The position numbers and the translations under genes are program-made. The notes beneath the pieces are model-generated. The model was not told the origin of the DNA and searched no databases. It saw only the letters and a list, made by a program, of their open reading frames with translations. From Nocardia brasiliensis ATCC 700358 (GTDB lineage Bacteria > Actinomycetota > Actinomycetes > Mycobacteriales > Mycobacteriaceae), in NCBI RefSeq assembly GCF_000250675.2, contig NC_018681.1, forward strand, positions 7,750,001-7,814,000: a stretch of DNA of 64,000 bases, given 5' to 3'. This document shows, piece by piece, positions 24,605-32,927 of the stretch (the first letter of the stretch is position 1; the number at the start of each line of letters is the position of its first letter).

Positions 24605-26584
24605 TCAGCGCCGGGTCTGGGCCAGTTTCTCCAGCATGGCGTTGTAGGCCTCGAGGTCGGAGTCGCGGTACTCGTCGTCCTTGCGGTCGGTGCGGACCGC
24701 CGTGCGGCGGTCCTGCGCCGCCCACTGGGTCAGCAGCGCGCCGACCACGAGCAGGACCGGGACTTCGCCGGAAACCCAGGCGATGCCGCCGCCCATCCGC
24801 TGATCGGCCAGCAGGTCGATGTTCCACGGCAACTGCAGGTTGGTGTAGAAACGCGACCCGATGACCGTGTTCATCGACATCACGGCGACACCGAAGAAGG
24901 CGTGGAAAGGCATGACCGCGAACAACACCCCGAGCCGACCCAGATGCGGCAGGCGGCGCGGGCCCGGGTCGATGCCGATGATGCCCCAGTAGTAGAGGTA
25001 GCCGACGATCAGGAAGTGCACGTTCATCAGCACGTGCCCCCAGTGGTAGCGGATCAGGCTCTCGAACAGCGGCGTGAAATACAGCCCGTAGAGCGAGATC
25101 ACGAACAGGGTCAGCGCCGTCGCGGGGTGCGCGATGATCGCGGTCGGCCGCGAATGCAGCAGGGCCAGCACCCATTCCCGGACCCCGTGCACCTCGCCGC
25201 GCTTCGCCGCGGGGACGGCGCGCAGCAGCAGGGTCACCGGGGCACCGAGCACCAGCAGCACCGGCACGAACATGTTCAACGCCATATGCGTGATCATGTG
25301 CATGCTGAACATGGCGAAGCCGTAGGTGCCGATGCCCGACGAGGTCGCGATGAGCAGTGCGGCACAACCACTTACCCAGGACAGCGTCCGCCACCGCGAC
25401 CAGGCGTCACCGCGCCGGCGCAGGCGTACGACGCCGATCACGTAGAGCACGATGCCCGCCACCGCCGCGGTGCCGATCACCAGGTCGAACCGCCAGAGGG
25501 TCAGCAGCCGTGCGACATTCGGCGGATCGAACAGGTCGAAGCCGAGGAACACCTCCTGCGCGGTGAAGGACCGATCGGCGAAGGCGGGAGCGGGCTGCAC
25601 CGCCATCGCCACGGTCGCGCCCAGCGCCACCGTGGAAAGCGCTGCGCCGCAGGCGATCAGCAGCGCCGTCCGGCGGGTGGGCGCCGCAGAGCGACGCGCG
25701 AACGCGAACCGCAGGACGAACGCGAGACCCACACCGGCCGCGCCGACCAGCAGCGCCAGCCTGCCGTAACCGGTACTGAACACCGCCGACCAGGGCAACA
25801 GGATCAGCCACAGCACCAGACCGCTGAGCGCGGCGGCGAGCACACACAGCAGGCCGATGATCGCGCCGCGGCGCACCGCCGTGTCCACGTGTTCGCCCTG
25901 CCTGCGTACGTGTTCCGTGACGCACCACAGCAGACCGGGCAGCACCGACACGGCCAATTGGAAGATGATCATCGCGCCGGTGCCGTAGTCGTGGTTCGGG
26001 CCCTCCCCCGCGTTGCCGACCATCGCGGGCGGCAGCACGGCGATCGCCGCCACCAGCAGCAGCACCGCCGCGCCGTTCCAGGACAACATGATTCGCGCGC
26101 CCAGCGTCACCACCGCGGCGAGTACCGCGACCACGATCCACGCCTTCGGCTTCTCACCGGCGTCGATCAGCGCGCCGAGCGCGCCGAGCCGGAAGACGCC
26201 CGACACCGTCATGCCGCCGATATTCGCCGCGGTCACCGGGATGAGCGCCAGCGCGGACAGCAGCCACACCACCCCCGCTCGCTCGGCGAGGCGGAGACCG
26301 GCGTACCCGTCGACATCGAGGCGGCCACGTCCGGTGACCGCGGTACAGCACACCGCGTAGACCAGCGCACCGAGCGCGGTCGCACCGGCCAGCGCGGCGG
26401 CGACGCGCAGCAGCACGTACCCGAGGACGTCGGCGAATCCGGGATAGGCGGTGCCCGCCGCCCGATAGGGCAGCTCGCCCACCTCGACCACCGAGCCGAG
26501 GACGACGGCGAGCAGCACGACCGCGGTGCCGAACCGGACCAGGTGGACTGTCGAGGGTTTCACCTGCACGTTGAAGTCCACCAT
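24605..26584 (-). CDS. CopD-CtaG fusion membrane protein (Rv0102 type)
   Basis: 659 residues with about sixteen hydrophobic helices. The N-terminal half (to about 330) resembles the CopD copper-resistance family; the C-terminal half is of the caa3-type CtaG family, with MFSMHMITHMALNMF, a run of Met and His in a membrane helix, and RYHWGHVLMNVHFLIVGYLYYWG. M. tuberculosis Rv0102 has the same length and fusion and lies between nrp and ctpB. Likely role: passing copper through the membrane to the oxidase assembly line. It converges with ctpB (22 bp apart). A GGAACT-N17-GAC element lies about 45-70 nt upstream. Confidence 0.88.
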   Translation of the reverse strand: MVDFNVQVKPSTVHLVRFGTAVVLLAVVLGSVVEVGELPYRAAGTAYPGFADVLGYVLLRVAAALAGATALGALVYAVCCTAVTGRGRLDVDGYAGLRLAERAGVVWLLSALALIPVTAANIGGMTVSGVFRLGALGALIDAGEKPKAWIVVAVLAAVVTLGARIMLSWNGAAVLLLVAAIAVLPPAMVGNAGEGPNHDYGTGAMIIFQLAVSVLPGLLWCVTEHVRRQGEHVDTAVRRGAIIGLLCVLAAALSGLVLWLILLPWSAVFSTGYGRLALLVGAAGVGLAFVLRFAFARRSAAPTRRTALLIACGAALSTVALGATVAMAVQPAPAFADRSFTAQEVFLGFDLFDPPNVARLLTLWRFDLVIGTAAVAGIVLYVIGVVRLRRRGDAWSRWRTLSWVSGCAALLIATSSGIGTYGFAMFSMHMITHMALNMFVPVLLVLGAPVTLLLRAVPAAKRGEVHGVREWVLALLHSRPTAIIAHPATALTLFVISLYGLYFTPLFESLIRYHWGHVLMNVHFLIVGYLYYWGIIGIDPGPRRLPHLGRLGVLFAVMPFHAFFGVAVMSMNTVIGSRFYTNLQLPWNIDLLADQRMGGGIAWVSGEVPVLLVVGALLTQWAAQDRRTAVRTDRKDDEYRDSDLEAYNAMLEKLAQTRR

Positions 26585-26624
26585 CCTCTGAAAAGTCCAC
26601 GCACCTACAACAGGTCTCGCAGGA

Positions 26625-26653
26625 CCGGTCGGATACGCGGAAGGGAAAGTTCC
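26625..26653 (-). promoter_or_regulatory. Third copy of the GGAACT-N17-GAC element, upstream of the CopD-CtaG gene
   Basis: On the minus strand GGAACT spans 26653-26648, a 17-bp spacer follows, and GACCGG spans 26630-26625. Spacing is the same as at the isonitrile and zf-HC2/ctpB promoters, though the bases after GAC differ and the start codon is about 40 nt downstream rather than 6. AGAGG directly before the ATG would serve as ribosome binding site in this case. Confidence 0.5.
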
Positions 26654-26704
26654 GGCAGCGCGCCAAGTATGAGACAGCTCACGAACGGCCAGGCGGGCGG
26701 CCCG

Positions 26705-27535
26705 TCACACGGTGCCTGCGCTCATGCCGCCGGAGATGGTCACCGCCTCGCCGTTGAAGTGCCTGCCGTGCTCGGACACCAGCAGCAAGACCGCGTCCGC
26801 GACCTCGGCGGGCGCGATCAGATCACCGTTGGGCGGACCCGAGGCGAACATCTCCATCACGTCCTCACGGGTGGGATTCTCTTTGTCCGGCAACATCATT
26901 TGATACGTGGCCGGATTCTGGATCATGTCGGTGTCCACTCCCGCGGGCAGTATCGCGTTCACCGTGATGCCGTGCTCGGCGACCTCCAGAGCCAGCGATT
27001 TCACCAGACCGAGCACGCCCCACTTCGCCGCCGCGTAGTGGCCGGCGTTGCGCACACCCATCCGCGCCACGATGGACGAGGTGGCGACGATGCGACCCCA
27101 GCGGCGCTCGATCATGTGCGGCACCACCGCCCGGAAGCTGTGGAAGACGCCGCCGAGATTGACCTCGATCATGTCCTGCCACATCTGCTCGCCCATGTCC
27201 GCGAGCGGCGAGTTGGAGGCGATACCCGCGTTCGCGATCAGGATGTCGATGTGACCGAAATCATCGATGGCACGTTGGGCGACCGCGTTCATCTCGGCCT
27301 GGCTGCGCACGTCGGCTCGCAGCGGCACACAGCGCCGCCCGGTCTCCTCCACCAGCTTCGCGGTTTCGGCCAGGTCGTCGGGGGTGGCGAGCGGATAGTG
27401 CAGGCCGGCGATCTGTTCGGCGATATCGCAGATCACGATGTCCGCGCCCGCCGTGGCCAGCGCCAGCGCGTGCGCGCGACCCTGACCTCGGGCACCGCCG
27501 GTGATCACCGCTACCCTGTCGTCCAGTGTCCCCAT
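26705..27535 (-). CDS. Mycofactocin-coupled SDR family oxidoreductase
   Basis: 276 residues. The nucleotide-binding loop reads GGARGQGRAHA, and after the second strand there is an extra stretch (IAGLHYPLATPDDLAET) that marks the mycofactocin-dependent SDR subfamily, whose NAD is not exchanged and is reoxidised through the redox peptide mycofactocin. The catalytic Tyr-Lys is in HYAAAKWG. The presence of this subfamily predicts an mft cluster elsewhere in the genome. Substrates are usually alcohols or steroids; none can be assigned. Confidence 0.87.
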   Translation of the reverse strand: MGTLDDRVAVITGGARGQGRAHALALATAGADIVICDIAEQIAGLHYPLATPDDLAETAKLVEETGRRCVPLRADVRSQAEMNAVAQRAIDDFGHIDILIANAGIASNSPLADMGEQMWQDMIEVNLGGVFHSFRAVVPHMIERRWGRIVATSSIVARMGVRNAGHYAAAKWGVLGLVKSLALEVAEHGITVNAILPAGVDTDMIQNPATYQMMLPDKENPTREDVMEMFASGPPNGDLIAPAEVADAVLLLVSEHGRHFNGEAVTISGGMSAGTV

Positions 27536-27620
27536 GCGGGCCCCCTCACCAGATCGGTATTGTTCGGCCGCCCCTCATCGTTGCACGTCCGCCCGGGGCA
27601 TCGTTGTCGTTTTCCGTCCG

Positions 27621-27639
27621 TCGTCCGGAAACCGGACGA
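27621..27639. promoter_or_regulatory. Short perfect palindrome upstream of a small gene
   Basis: TCGTCCGG (27621-27628) and CCGGACGA (27632-27639) are inverted copies around AAA. The site lies between the divergent SDR and the small ORF at 27768 and could be an operator or a weak hairpin. No regulator gene is adjacent. Confidence 0.3.
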
Positions 27640-27767
27640 AACGTTCTGGGTCGATGCAGCGACGAAGGGAGTGCGTTGTGCGCTGCAGCATCAGGCGATC
27701 GAACTCGCCGACCGCACGACGCGTCGGCGCGCGGCCCAGCGCGCCCACAATGGTCCCAGGGGGCCAG

Positions 27768-28001
27768 ATGACCGATTGTGAGTACTTCACCGTGGATCTC
27801 GACCAGCTCGTTCGACCACTCGGCACCACACCGATCGACCATGACATCAGCGTGGCCAGCGCGCTGGCCAGCCCGCTGCTGCGCAGATTGATCCACACCG
27901 CGGTCGGCCTCTCGACCGACTCGATCGATCTGCTGGCCACCATGACCGATCGGCTGCGCGCCGTCGAAGGCATCATCATCCGCGACCCGCTCGAGCTCTG
28001 A
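27768..28001 (+). CDS. Small hypothetical protein
   Basis: 77 residues. The ATG at 27768 is preceded by AGGGGG, and nearly all third positions are G or C, as in neighbouring genes, which supports coding. The sequence is acidic with a predicted helical C-terminal half (LLRRLIHTAVGLSTDSIDLL) and has no signal peptide or metal motif. An ATG six codons upstream is an alternative start. I do not recognise it. Confidence 0.55.
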   Translation: MTDCEYFTVDLDQLVRPLGTTPIDHDISVASALASPLLRRLIHTAVGLSTDSIDLLATMTDRLRAVEGIIIRDPLEL

Positions 28002-28207
28002 GCGCTCGCTGATACCGGTGGCCTATCGCCATCGCGTCGCGCCGATCGCTCCCCTTGACAGCAAATACCAAGCAAGGGCCCGCTATTCGCCGGACAGCCG
28101 CTAACCTTCGGCAAAGTCGATCAAGGGCTGGCGTGAGACCGCCGTCACATGGTTACGTTGACTGCGGGGCCGGTCCAGCCGGCCGTAGGTGAACCCCGGT
28201 TCGGGAG

Positions 28208-29995
28208 GTGGCGGCGGCCGTGAGTGTGACGCAGACCGAACAACTTCAGGCGACTCGACCGTATCCGGCCCGCACCGGGCCGAAGGGTTCCTACCTCTGG
28301 AAGATGATCACGACCACCGATCCCAAGGTGCTCGGGGTCATGTACCTGGTCACCGCGATGACCTTCTTCTTCATCGGCGGCCTGATGGCACTGCTGATGC
28401 GTGGCGAGCTGGCCCGGCCCGGCTTGCAGTTCCTCTCGACCGAGCAGTACAACCAGCTGTTCACCATGCACGGCACGATCATGCTGCTGTTCTACGCGAC
28501 ACCGATCGTGTTCGGCTTCGCAAATGCCGTGCTGCCCTTGCAGATCGGCGCGCCCGACGTCGCCTTCCCCCGCCTCAACGCGTTCAGCTACTGGCTGTAT
28601 CTGTTCGGTGCGAGCATCGCGACCGCGGGTTTCCTCACGCCGGGCGGGCCCGCCGACTTCGGCTGGACCGGTTACACGCCGCTCAGCACATTCGAGCACG
28701 CGCCTGGCGCGGGCGGCGACCTGTGGATCATGGGGTTGATCCTGTCCGGCCTCGGCACCATCCTCGGCGGCGTCAACATGATCACCACGATCATCTGCCT
28801 GCGCGCGCCCGGCATGATCATGTTCCGGATGCCGATCTTCACCTGGAACATCCTGATCACCAGCATCCTTGTGCTGCTTGCCTTTCCGATCCTCACCGCG
28901 GCGCTGTTCGCGCTCGCGATCGATCGGCACCTCGGCGGGCACATCTACGACACCGCCACCGGCGGCGTGCTGCTCTGGCAGCACCTGTTCTGGTTCTTCG
29001 GGCATCCCGAGGTGTACATCGTCGCGCTGCCGTTCTTCGGCATCGTCACCGAGATCTTCCCGGTGTTCAGCCGCAAACCGCTGTTCGGTTATACCGCACT
29101 GATCTACGCGACGATCTCGATCGGCGCGCTCTCGGTGGCGGTGTGGGCGCATCACATGTATGCCACGGGATCGGTACTGCTGCCGTTCTTTTCGCTGATG
29201 ACCTTCTTGATCGCGGTGCCGACCGGGGTGAAGTTCTTCAACTGGATCTTCACGATGTGGCGCGGGCAGTTGACCTTCGAGACGCCGATGCTGTGGTCGC
29301 TGGGCTTCCTGGTGACCTTCCTCTTCGGTGGTCTGTCCGGCGTCATCCTCGCGTCGCCGCCGCTGGACTTCCACGTCACCGACTCGTATTTCGTTGTGGC
29401 GCATTTTCATTACGTGCTGTTCGGCACCATCGTGTTCGCCACCTTCGCCGGCATCTACTTCTGGTTCCCGAAGATGACCGGCCGGATGATGGACGAGCGC
29501 CTGGGCAAGTGGCACTTCTGGACCACCTTCGTCGGGTTCCACCTGACCTTCCTGGTGCAGCACTGGGTGGGGTCCGAGGGCATGCCGCGCCGCTACGCCG
29601 ACTACCTGCCCAGCGACGGATTCACCGCGCTGAACATGATTTCCACGATCGGCGCGTTCGTGCTCGGGGCGTCGATGCTGCCGTTCATCTGGAATGTGTT
29701 CAAGAGTTATCGGTACGGCGAGGTGGTCACCGTGGATGATCCGTGGGGCTACGGCAACTCGCTGGAGTGGGCCACCACCTGCCCGCCGCCGCGGCACAAC
29801 TTCTACGAGCTGCCGCGGATTCGGTCCGAGCGTCCCGCCTTCGAGCTGCACTACCCGCACATGGTCGAGCGGATGCGCACCGAGGCGAGCGTCGGGTGGA
29901 GCGGCGGGCATCGCAGCACCCCGCTCGTCCAAGACCGCGCGGTCACCCAGAAGGTCGAGCTGACCAAGCGCGAACCGGACAGCAAGGCCGATTGA
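28208..29995 (+). CDS. ctaD: Cytochrome c oxidase subunit I (aa3-type)
   Basis: 595 residues with twelve membrane helices and very close wording to mycobacterial CtaD. Heme a ligand His in MHGTIMLLFYATP, the CuB His with cross-linked Tyr in FGHPEVYI, the CuB pair in WAHHMYA, and the heme a3/a pair in HFHYVLFG are all present. Candidate GTG starts are 28208, 28220 and 28226; GGGAGG at 28202-28207 fits the downstream ones better. The gene stands alone, about 1.6 kb from the CopD-CtaG gene, which links it to copper supply. Upstream 28002-28207 contains TTGACA near 28056 but no GGAACT element. Whether this is the only ctaD of the genome is unknown. Confidence 0.93.
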   Translation: MAAAVSVTQTEQLQATRPYPARTGPKGSYLWKMITTTDPKVLGVMYLVTAMTFFFIGGLMALLMRGELARPGLQFLSTEQYNQLFTMHGTIMLLFYATPIVFGFANAVLPLQIGAPDVAFPRLNAFSYWLYLFGASIATAGFLTPGGPADFGWTGYTPLSTFEHAPGAGGDLWIMGLILSGLGTILGGVNMITTIICLRAPGMIMFRMPIFTWNILITSILVLLAFPILTAALFALAIDRHLGGHIYDTATGGVLLWQHLFWFFGHPEVYIVALPFFGIVTEIFPVFSRKPLFGYTALIYATISIGALSVAVWAHHMYATGSVLLPFFSLMTFLIAVPTGVKFFNWIFTMWRGQLTFETPMLWSLGFLVTFLFGGLSGVILASPPLDFHVTDSYFVVAHFHYVLFGTIVFATFAGIYFWFPKMTGRMMDERLGKWHFWTTFVGFHLTFLVQHWVGSEGMPRRYADYLPSDGFTALNMISTIGAFVLGASMLPFIWNVFKSYRYGEVVTVDDPWGYGNSLEWATTCPPPRHNFYELPRIRSERPAFELHYPHMVERMRTEASVGWSGGHRSTPLVQDRAVTQKVELTKREPDSKAD

Positions 29996-30056
29996 TTGTT
30001 GCCAGATCAGCAACGCGAGTTTGCCAATAGCGCCTCGCGCGGGGATCGTGGTGGAC

Positions 30057-30716
30057 ATGACCGAGACACACAGCCACGGCGTCGGCGCAGACCAGGCCGG
30101 TAATACCGTCGAGTTCTGGGAGAACTTCTACCAGGAGCGCGAGCGCGTCTGGTCCGGCAATCCGAACTTCCTCCTGGTCCGCGAGATCACCGGGGTGCCC
30201 GCGGGTACCGCGCTGGACCTCGGCTGTGCCGAGGGCGCGGACGCGATCTGGTTGGCCCAGCGGGGCTGGCAGGTCACCGGCGTCGATGTGTCCGAGACCG
30301 CGCTCGGCCGGGCCCGCGCCCACGCGGCCGAGCTCGGCCTCACCGGAATCACCTGGCAGCAGGTCGATCTCGCGCACTCGTTCCCGGCCGGGACCTTCGA
30401 TCTCGTCTCCGCTCAGTACCTGCACTCGCCCGTCGCGCAGGCCGACGAGCGTGAGCGCATCCTGTCCCGCGCGGCGGACGCCGTGGCCCCCGGTGGTCTA
30501 CTGCTCATCGTCGGCCACGCGCATTGGCCGAGCTGGGTGACCGAACCGCCGACCGATATCCACTTCCCCACCACCGCCGAGGTACTCGCCGCCCTGCGTC
30601 TCGACCCCGCCGAGTGGACCGTCGAACGCGACGACCTCGCCGAGCGCGACCAGCCGAGCCCCGAGGGCGAACCCGGCACCCGCCGGGACAACGTCCTGCT
30701 CATCCGCCGCCACTGA
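30057..30716 (+). CDS. Class I SAM-dependent methyltransferase
   Basis: 219 residues. The SAM site reads ALDLGCAEGADAIWLAQRG followed by the acidic end of strand 2 in TGVDVSETAL, and FDLVSAQYLHSP marks motif IV. The overall pattern is that of the small cytosolic methyltransferase_25/11 group, often acting on small molecules. It is convergent with the PadR gene (14 bp). The ATG at 30057 is preferred over upstream GTG codons on alignment length. The substrate is unknown. Confidence 0.85.
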   Translation: MTETHSHGVGADQAGNTVEFWENFYQERERVWSGNPNFLLVREITGVPAGTALDLGCAEGADAIWLAQRGWQVTGVDVSETALGRARAHAAELGLTGITWQQVDLAHSFPAGTFDLVSAQYLHSPVAQADERERILSRAADAVAPGGLLLIVGHAHWPSWVTEPPTDIHFPTTAEVLAALRLDPAEWTVERDDLAERDQPSPEGEPGTRRDNVLLIRRH

Positions 30717-30730
30717 GCCCGCACGACCCG

Positions 30731-31276
30731 TCAAGAGGCGTCGCCGAGTTCGTCGATATTGGCGAGAATCTTTTCGTGCCAATCGATCTCGGCCTGGATT
30801 CGCATGACGGCGTGGTCGACGACGAGATCGTCGACCACGCTCTGCTCGGGCCAGCGCCGTTCCAGGTGATGCGCGATCCGGGAACCGTGCGCGCGGAGCG
30901 CGGCGATGCGGTCTTCGAGATAGCCGCGCAACAGCTTCCGGTCGAGGTCGGCACTGACCGCCAGGGCGAGATCGACCGGATCGGGCCGGATGTCGACTTC
31001 GGTGAGCGCCTCGTCGCGTAATGCGCGCAACTCCCGCAGTCCTTCGTCGGTGATCTCGTAGACGGTCCGGGCGGGCAATGCGCCGGGTTGCTCGGTCCGC
31101 AGCGGGCGGATCAGGTTCTCGTCCGCCATCCGATGCAGTGCCCCGTACAGCGAGCCCGGTTTCACCCGCGACCACAGTTCCGCGCGATCCAGCCGGGCGT
31201 CGCGGCGCAACTGATGACCGTGCATCGGGCCGCTCTTGGCCAGCGCCGCAAGCACGAACAGGCGAGTCTCGTTCAC
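30731..31276 (-). CDS. PadR-family transcriptional regulator
   Basis: 181 residues. Winged helix with MHGHQLRRDARLDRAELWSRVKPGSLYGALHRM, the family signature, and a C-terminal helical dimerisation part (about 110-180) of the Vir_act_alpha_C type. It is divergent from a peptide deformylase gene with 46 bp between starts and a palindrome in that gap, so it probably represses both genes. PadR proteins of this class respond to phenolics, drugs or other small toxic compounds. Confidence 0.88.
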   Translation of the reverse strand: MNETRLFVLAALAKSGPMHGHQLRRDARLDRAELWSRVKPGSLYGALHRMADENLIRPLRTEQPGALPARTVYEITDEGLRELRALRDEALTEVDIRPDPVDLALAVSADLDRKLLRGYLEDRIAALRAHGSRIAHHLERRWPEQSVVDDLVVDHAVMRIQAEIDWHEKILANIDELGDAS

Positions 31277-31295
31277 CCTTCTAGTCTGTCACGAC

Positions 31296-31311
31296 TACTC
31301 GTATTTGAGTA
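31296..31311. promoter_or_regulatory. Inverted repeat in the PadR/deformylase gap
   Basis: TACTC (31296-31300) and GAGTA (31307-31311) form a palindrome with a 6-bp spacer that extends imperfectly outward (ACTACTC / GAGTACT). PadR operators are typically two short inverted half-sites of this kind. It is the only AT-rich symmetrical site between the two start codons. Confidence 0.5.
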
Positions 31312-31322
31312 CTCTGATGCGC

Positions 31323-31868
31323 ATGGCTGTTCGACCGATCCTGATTGCCGGTGACCCACGACTGACCACACCGGCCCGGCCGGTGGCGACCTTCGACGCG
31401 GAACTGGCCGCCTTCGTCGACGATCTCTTCGCGACCAATACCGCCGCCAACGGCGCGGGGCTGGCCGCGAATCAGGTCGGTGATCCGCGGGCGGTGTTCG
31501 TCTACGACCTGGTGGACGGCCCGACCCGGTATCGAGGGTGCGTCGTGAATCCGGTGCTGGAGACCTCCGCGATCCCGGAGACGATGCCCGATCCCGACGA
31601 CGATCTGGAGGGTTGCCTCTCCGTGCCGGGTGAATGGTTCCCGACCGGGCGGGCGCACTGGGCTCGCGTCACCGGAGCGGATGTCGACGGCGCACCGGTC
31701 ACCGTCGAGGCGACCGGCTACCTGGCCCGGTGCCTCCAGCACGAGACCGACCACCTCGCCGGGCACCTCTATCTCGACCGGCTCATCGGCCGGAATCAGC
31801 GAGCGGCCCGACGAATGATCAAGGACCGCAAGTGGGTTCAGCCTGGGCGGAGCTGGCTGCCGGGATGA
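31323..31868 (+). CDS. def: Peptide deformylase
   Basis: 181 residues. All three metal motifs are present: GAGLAANQ (44-51), EGCLSVP with ligand Cys98, and HETDH with ligands His140 and His144 and catalytic Glu141. It removes the formyl group from nascent protein N-termini. The start is ATG 31323; an ATG two codons upstream is also possible. The gene is not next to fmt or rimI, but pairs with a PadR regulator, which suggests an accessory, inducible deformylase rather than the housekeeping one. Confidence 0.92.
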   Translation: MAVRPILIAGDPRLTTPARPVATFDAELAAFVDDLFATNTAANGAGLAANQVGDPRAVFVYDLVDGPTRYRGCVVNPVLETSAIPETMPDPDDDLEGCLSVPGEWFPTGRAHWARVTGADVDGAPVTVEATGYLARCLQHETDHLAGHLYLDRLIGRNQRAARRMIKDRKWVQPGRSWLPG

Positions 31869-31983
31869 TCCCGGTTGCGAAGTCCGGCTGGATGCCTGCG
31901 CGGTTCAGCTCGTCGCCCGGCGAGGAACGACGCAGCCAGGCGGCGAGCTGGACCGTGGCGGCCTGAATGGGACTTCGAGAGAC

Positions 31984-32763
31984 CTAAGCGTCGGGCGTGT
32001 GGGTTCGCGTGGTGGCGAGAATAGTTCGGGCGACCAGGGCCGGGTCGTCGATCATCGGGACGTGACCGACGGCGGGAAGCAGCTCGAAATCAGCCTGGGG
32101 CAGGCGTTCCCGGGCGATCTTGCCGTTGACCTCCGGCGGCAGGATGGCGTCACGGCTCGACCACGCCAGGGTGACCGGGCACGGCAGCGGGTCCAGCGGG
32201 GCGATCTGTTCACCGGTGCCCAGCAGATCGTCGGTGACCGCGCAGTCGAGCAGATCACGCGCGGTCTGCGCGGCCGCGCTCGGCGTCAAACGGTCTGCGC
32301 GGCAAGCGATGTCGCGCATGCCCAAGCGACGGACCAGCGGCACCTGGAAGGCCACCGGTTGCACCGTGCGGGTGAGCCGGGTGAGCGCGGCCAGCCTGCG
32401 CAACTTCGTGACGCCCGCGGATTGCGCGTGCGTGCCCGCCGTCCAGAACCCGGCCGGCGACAACGCGCACACACTGGCCGCCCGGCCGCGCCGGGCGAGT
32501 TCGATCGCCATCCAGCCGCCGAGGGAGTTCCCGGCCAGGTGCGGCCGGTGTAACCCGAATTCGTCCAGCATGCGCTCGGCGCCGTCGACGAGATCGGCGA
32601 CGGTGGCGGGCCGCCGCCGCACGGGCGGGCCACCCCGGTGCCCGAGCGCCGTCAGCGCGAAGACCTCGTGGTGGGGCGTGACCAGCGGGATGACCTCGTC
32701 CCACACTCGCGCCGACGTGGTGACGCCGTGCAGCAGGACAAGCGGTGACTTGCTAGAGGCCAT
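31984..32763 (-). CDS. Alpha/beta hydrolase
   Basis: 259 residues. Oxyanion LLHGVTTSA, nucleophile Ser in GNSLGGW, acid in SSRDAILP and His in VGHVPMIDDP give a complete Ser-Asp-His triad. The lid region between strands 6 and 7 is basic. It converges with the deformylase gene across 115 bp in which I see no gene. The preferred physiological substrate cannot be read from the sequence. Confidence 0.87.
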   Translation of the reverse strand: MASSKSPLVLLHGVTTSARVWDEVIPLVTPHHEVFALTALGHRGGPPVRRRPATVADLVDGAERMLDEFGLHRPHLAGNSLGGWMAIELARRGRAASVCALSPAGFWTAGTHAQSAGVTKLRRLAALTRLTRTVQPVAFQVPLVRRLGMRDIACRADRLTPSAAAQTARDLLDCAVTDDLLGTGEQIAPLDPLPCPVTLAWSSRDAILPPEVNGKIARERLPQADFELLPAVGHVPMIDDPALVARTILATTRTHTPDA

Positions 32764-32927
32764 GAGCGAGTCTCGCACGGGCGGAGCGCCCGCGGGGACC
32801 CGGCGATCGAGGCAGGTCGAGACCGACGACCCGACCGGCCGCAGTACACAGCAGATACTCAGCGGGCTCGCAGCTCTGGCTGGATTTCGGTGGTCATCCT
32901 GGTGGCCATGATGGGTGATATCCGTGC

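Noticed and set aside
24506..27781. A very long open frame on the plus strand across the CopD-CtaG and SDR genes
   Set aside because: It is the mirror of two well-supported minus-strand genes; its translation is Arg/His/Gln-rich with no domain, a usual artefact of GC-rich third positions.
28002..28207. SigC-type element upstream of ctaD
   Set aside because: No GGAACT with GAC at the right spacing is present, so ctaD is not included in the proposed promoter group.
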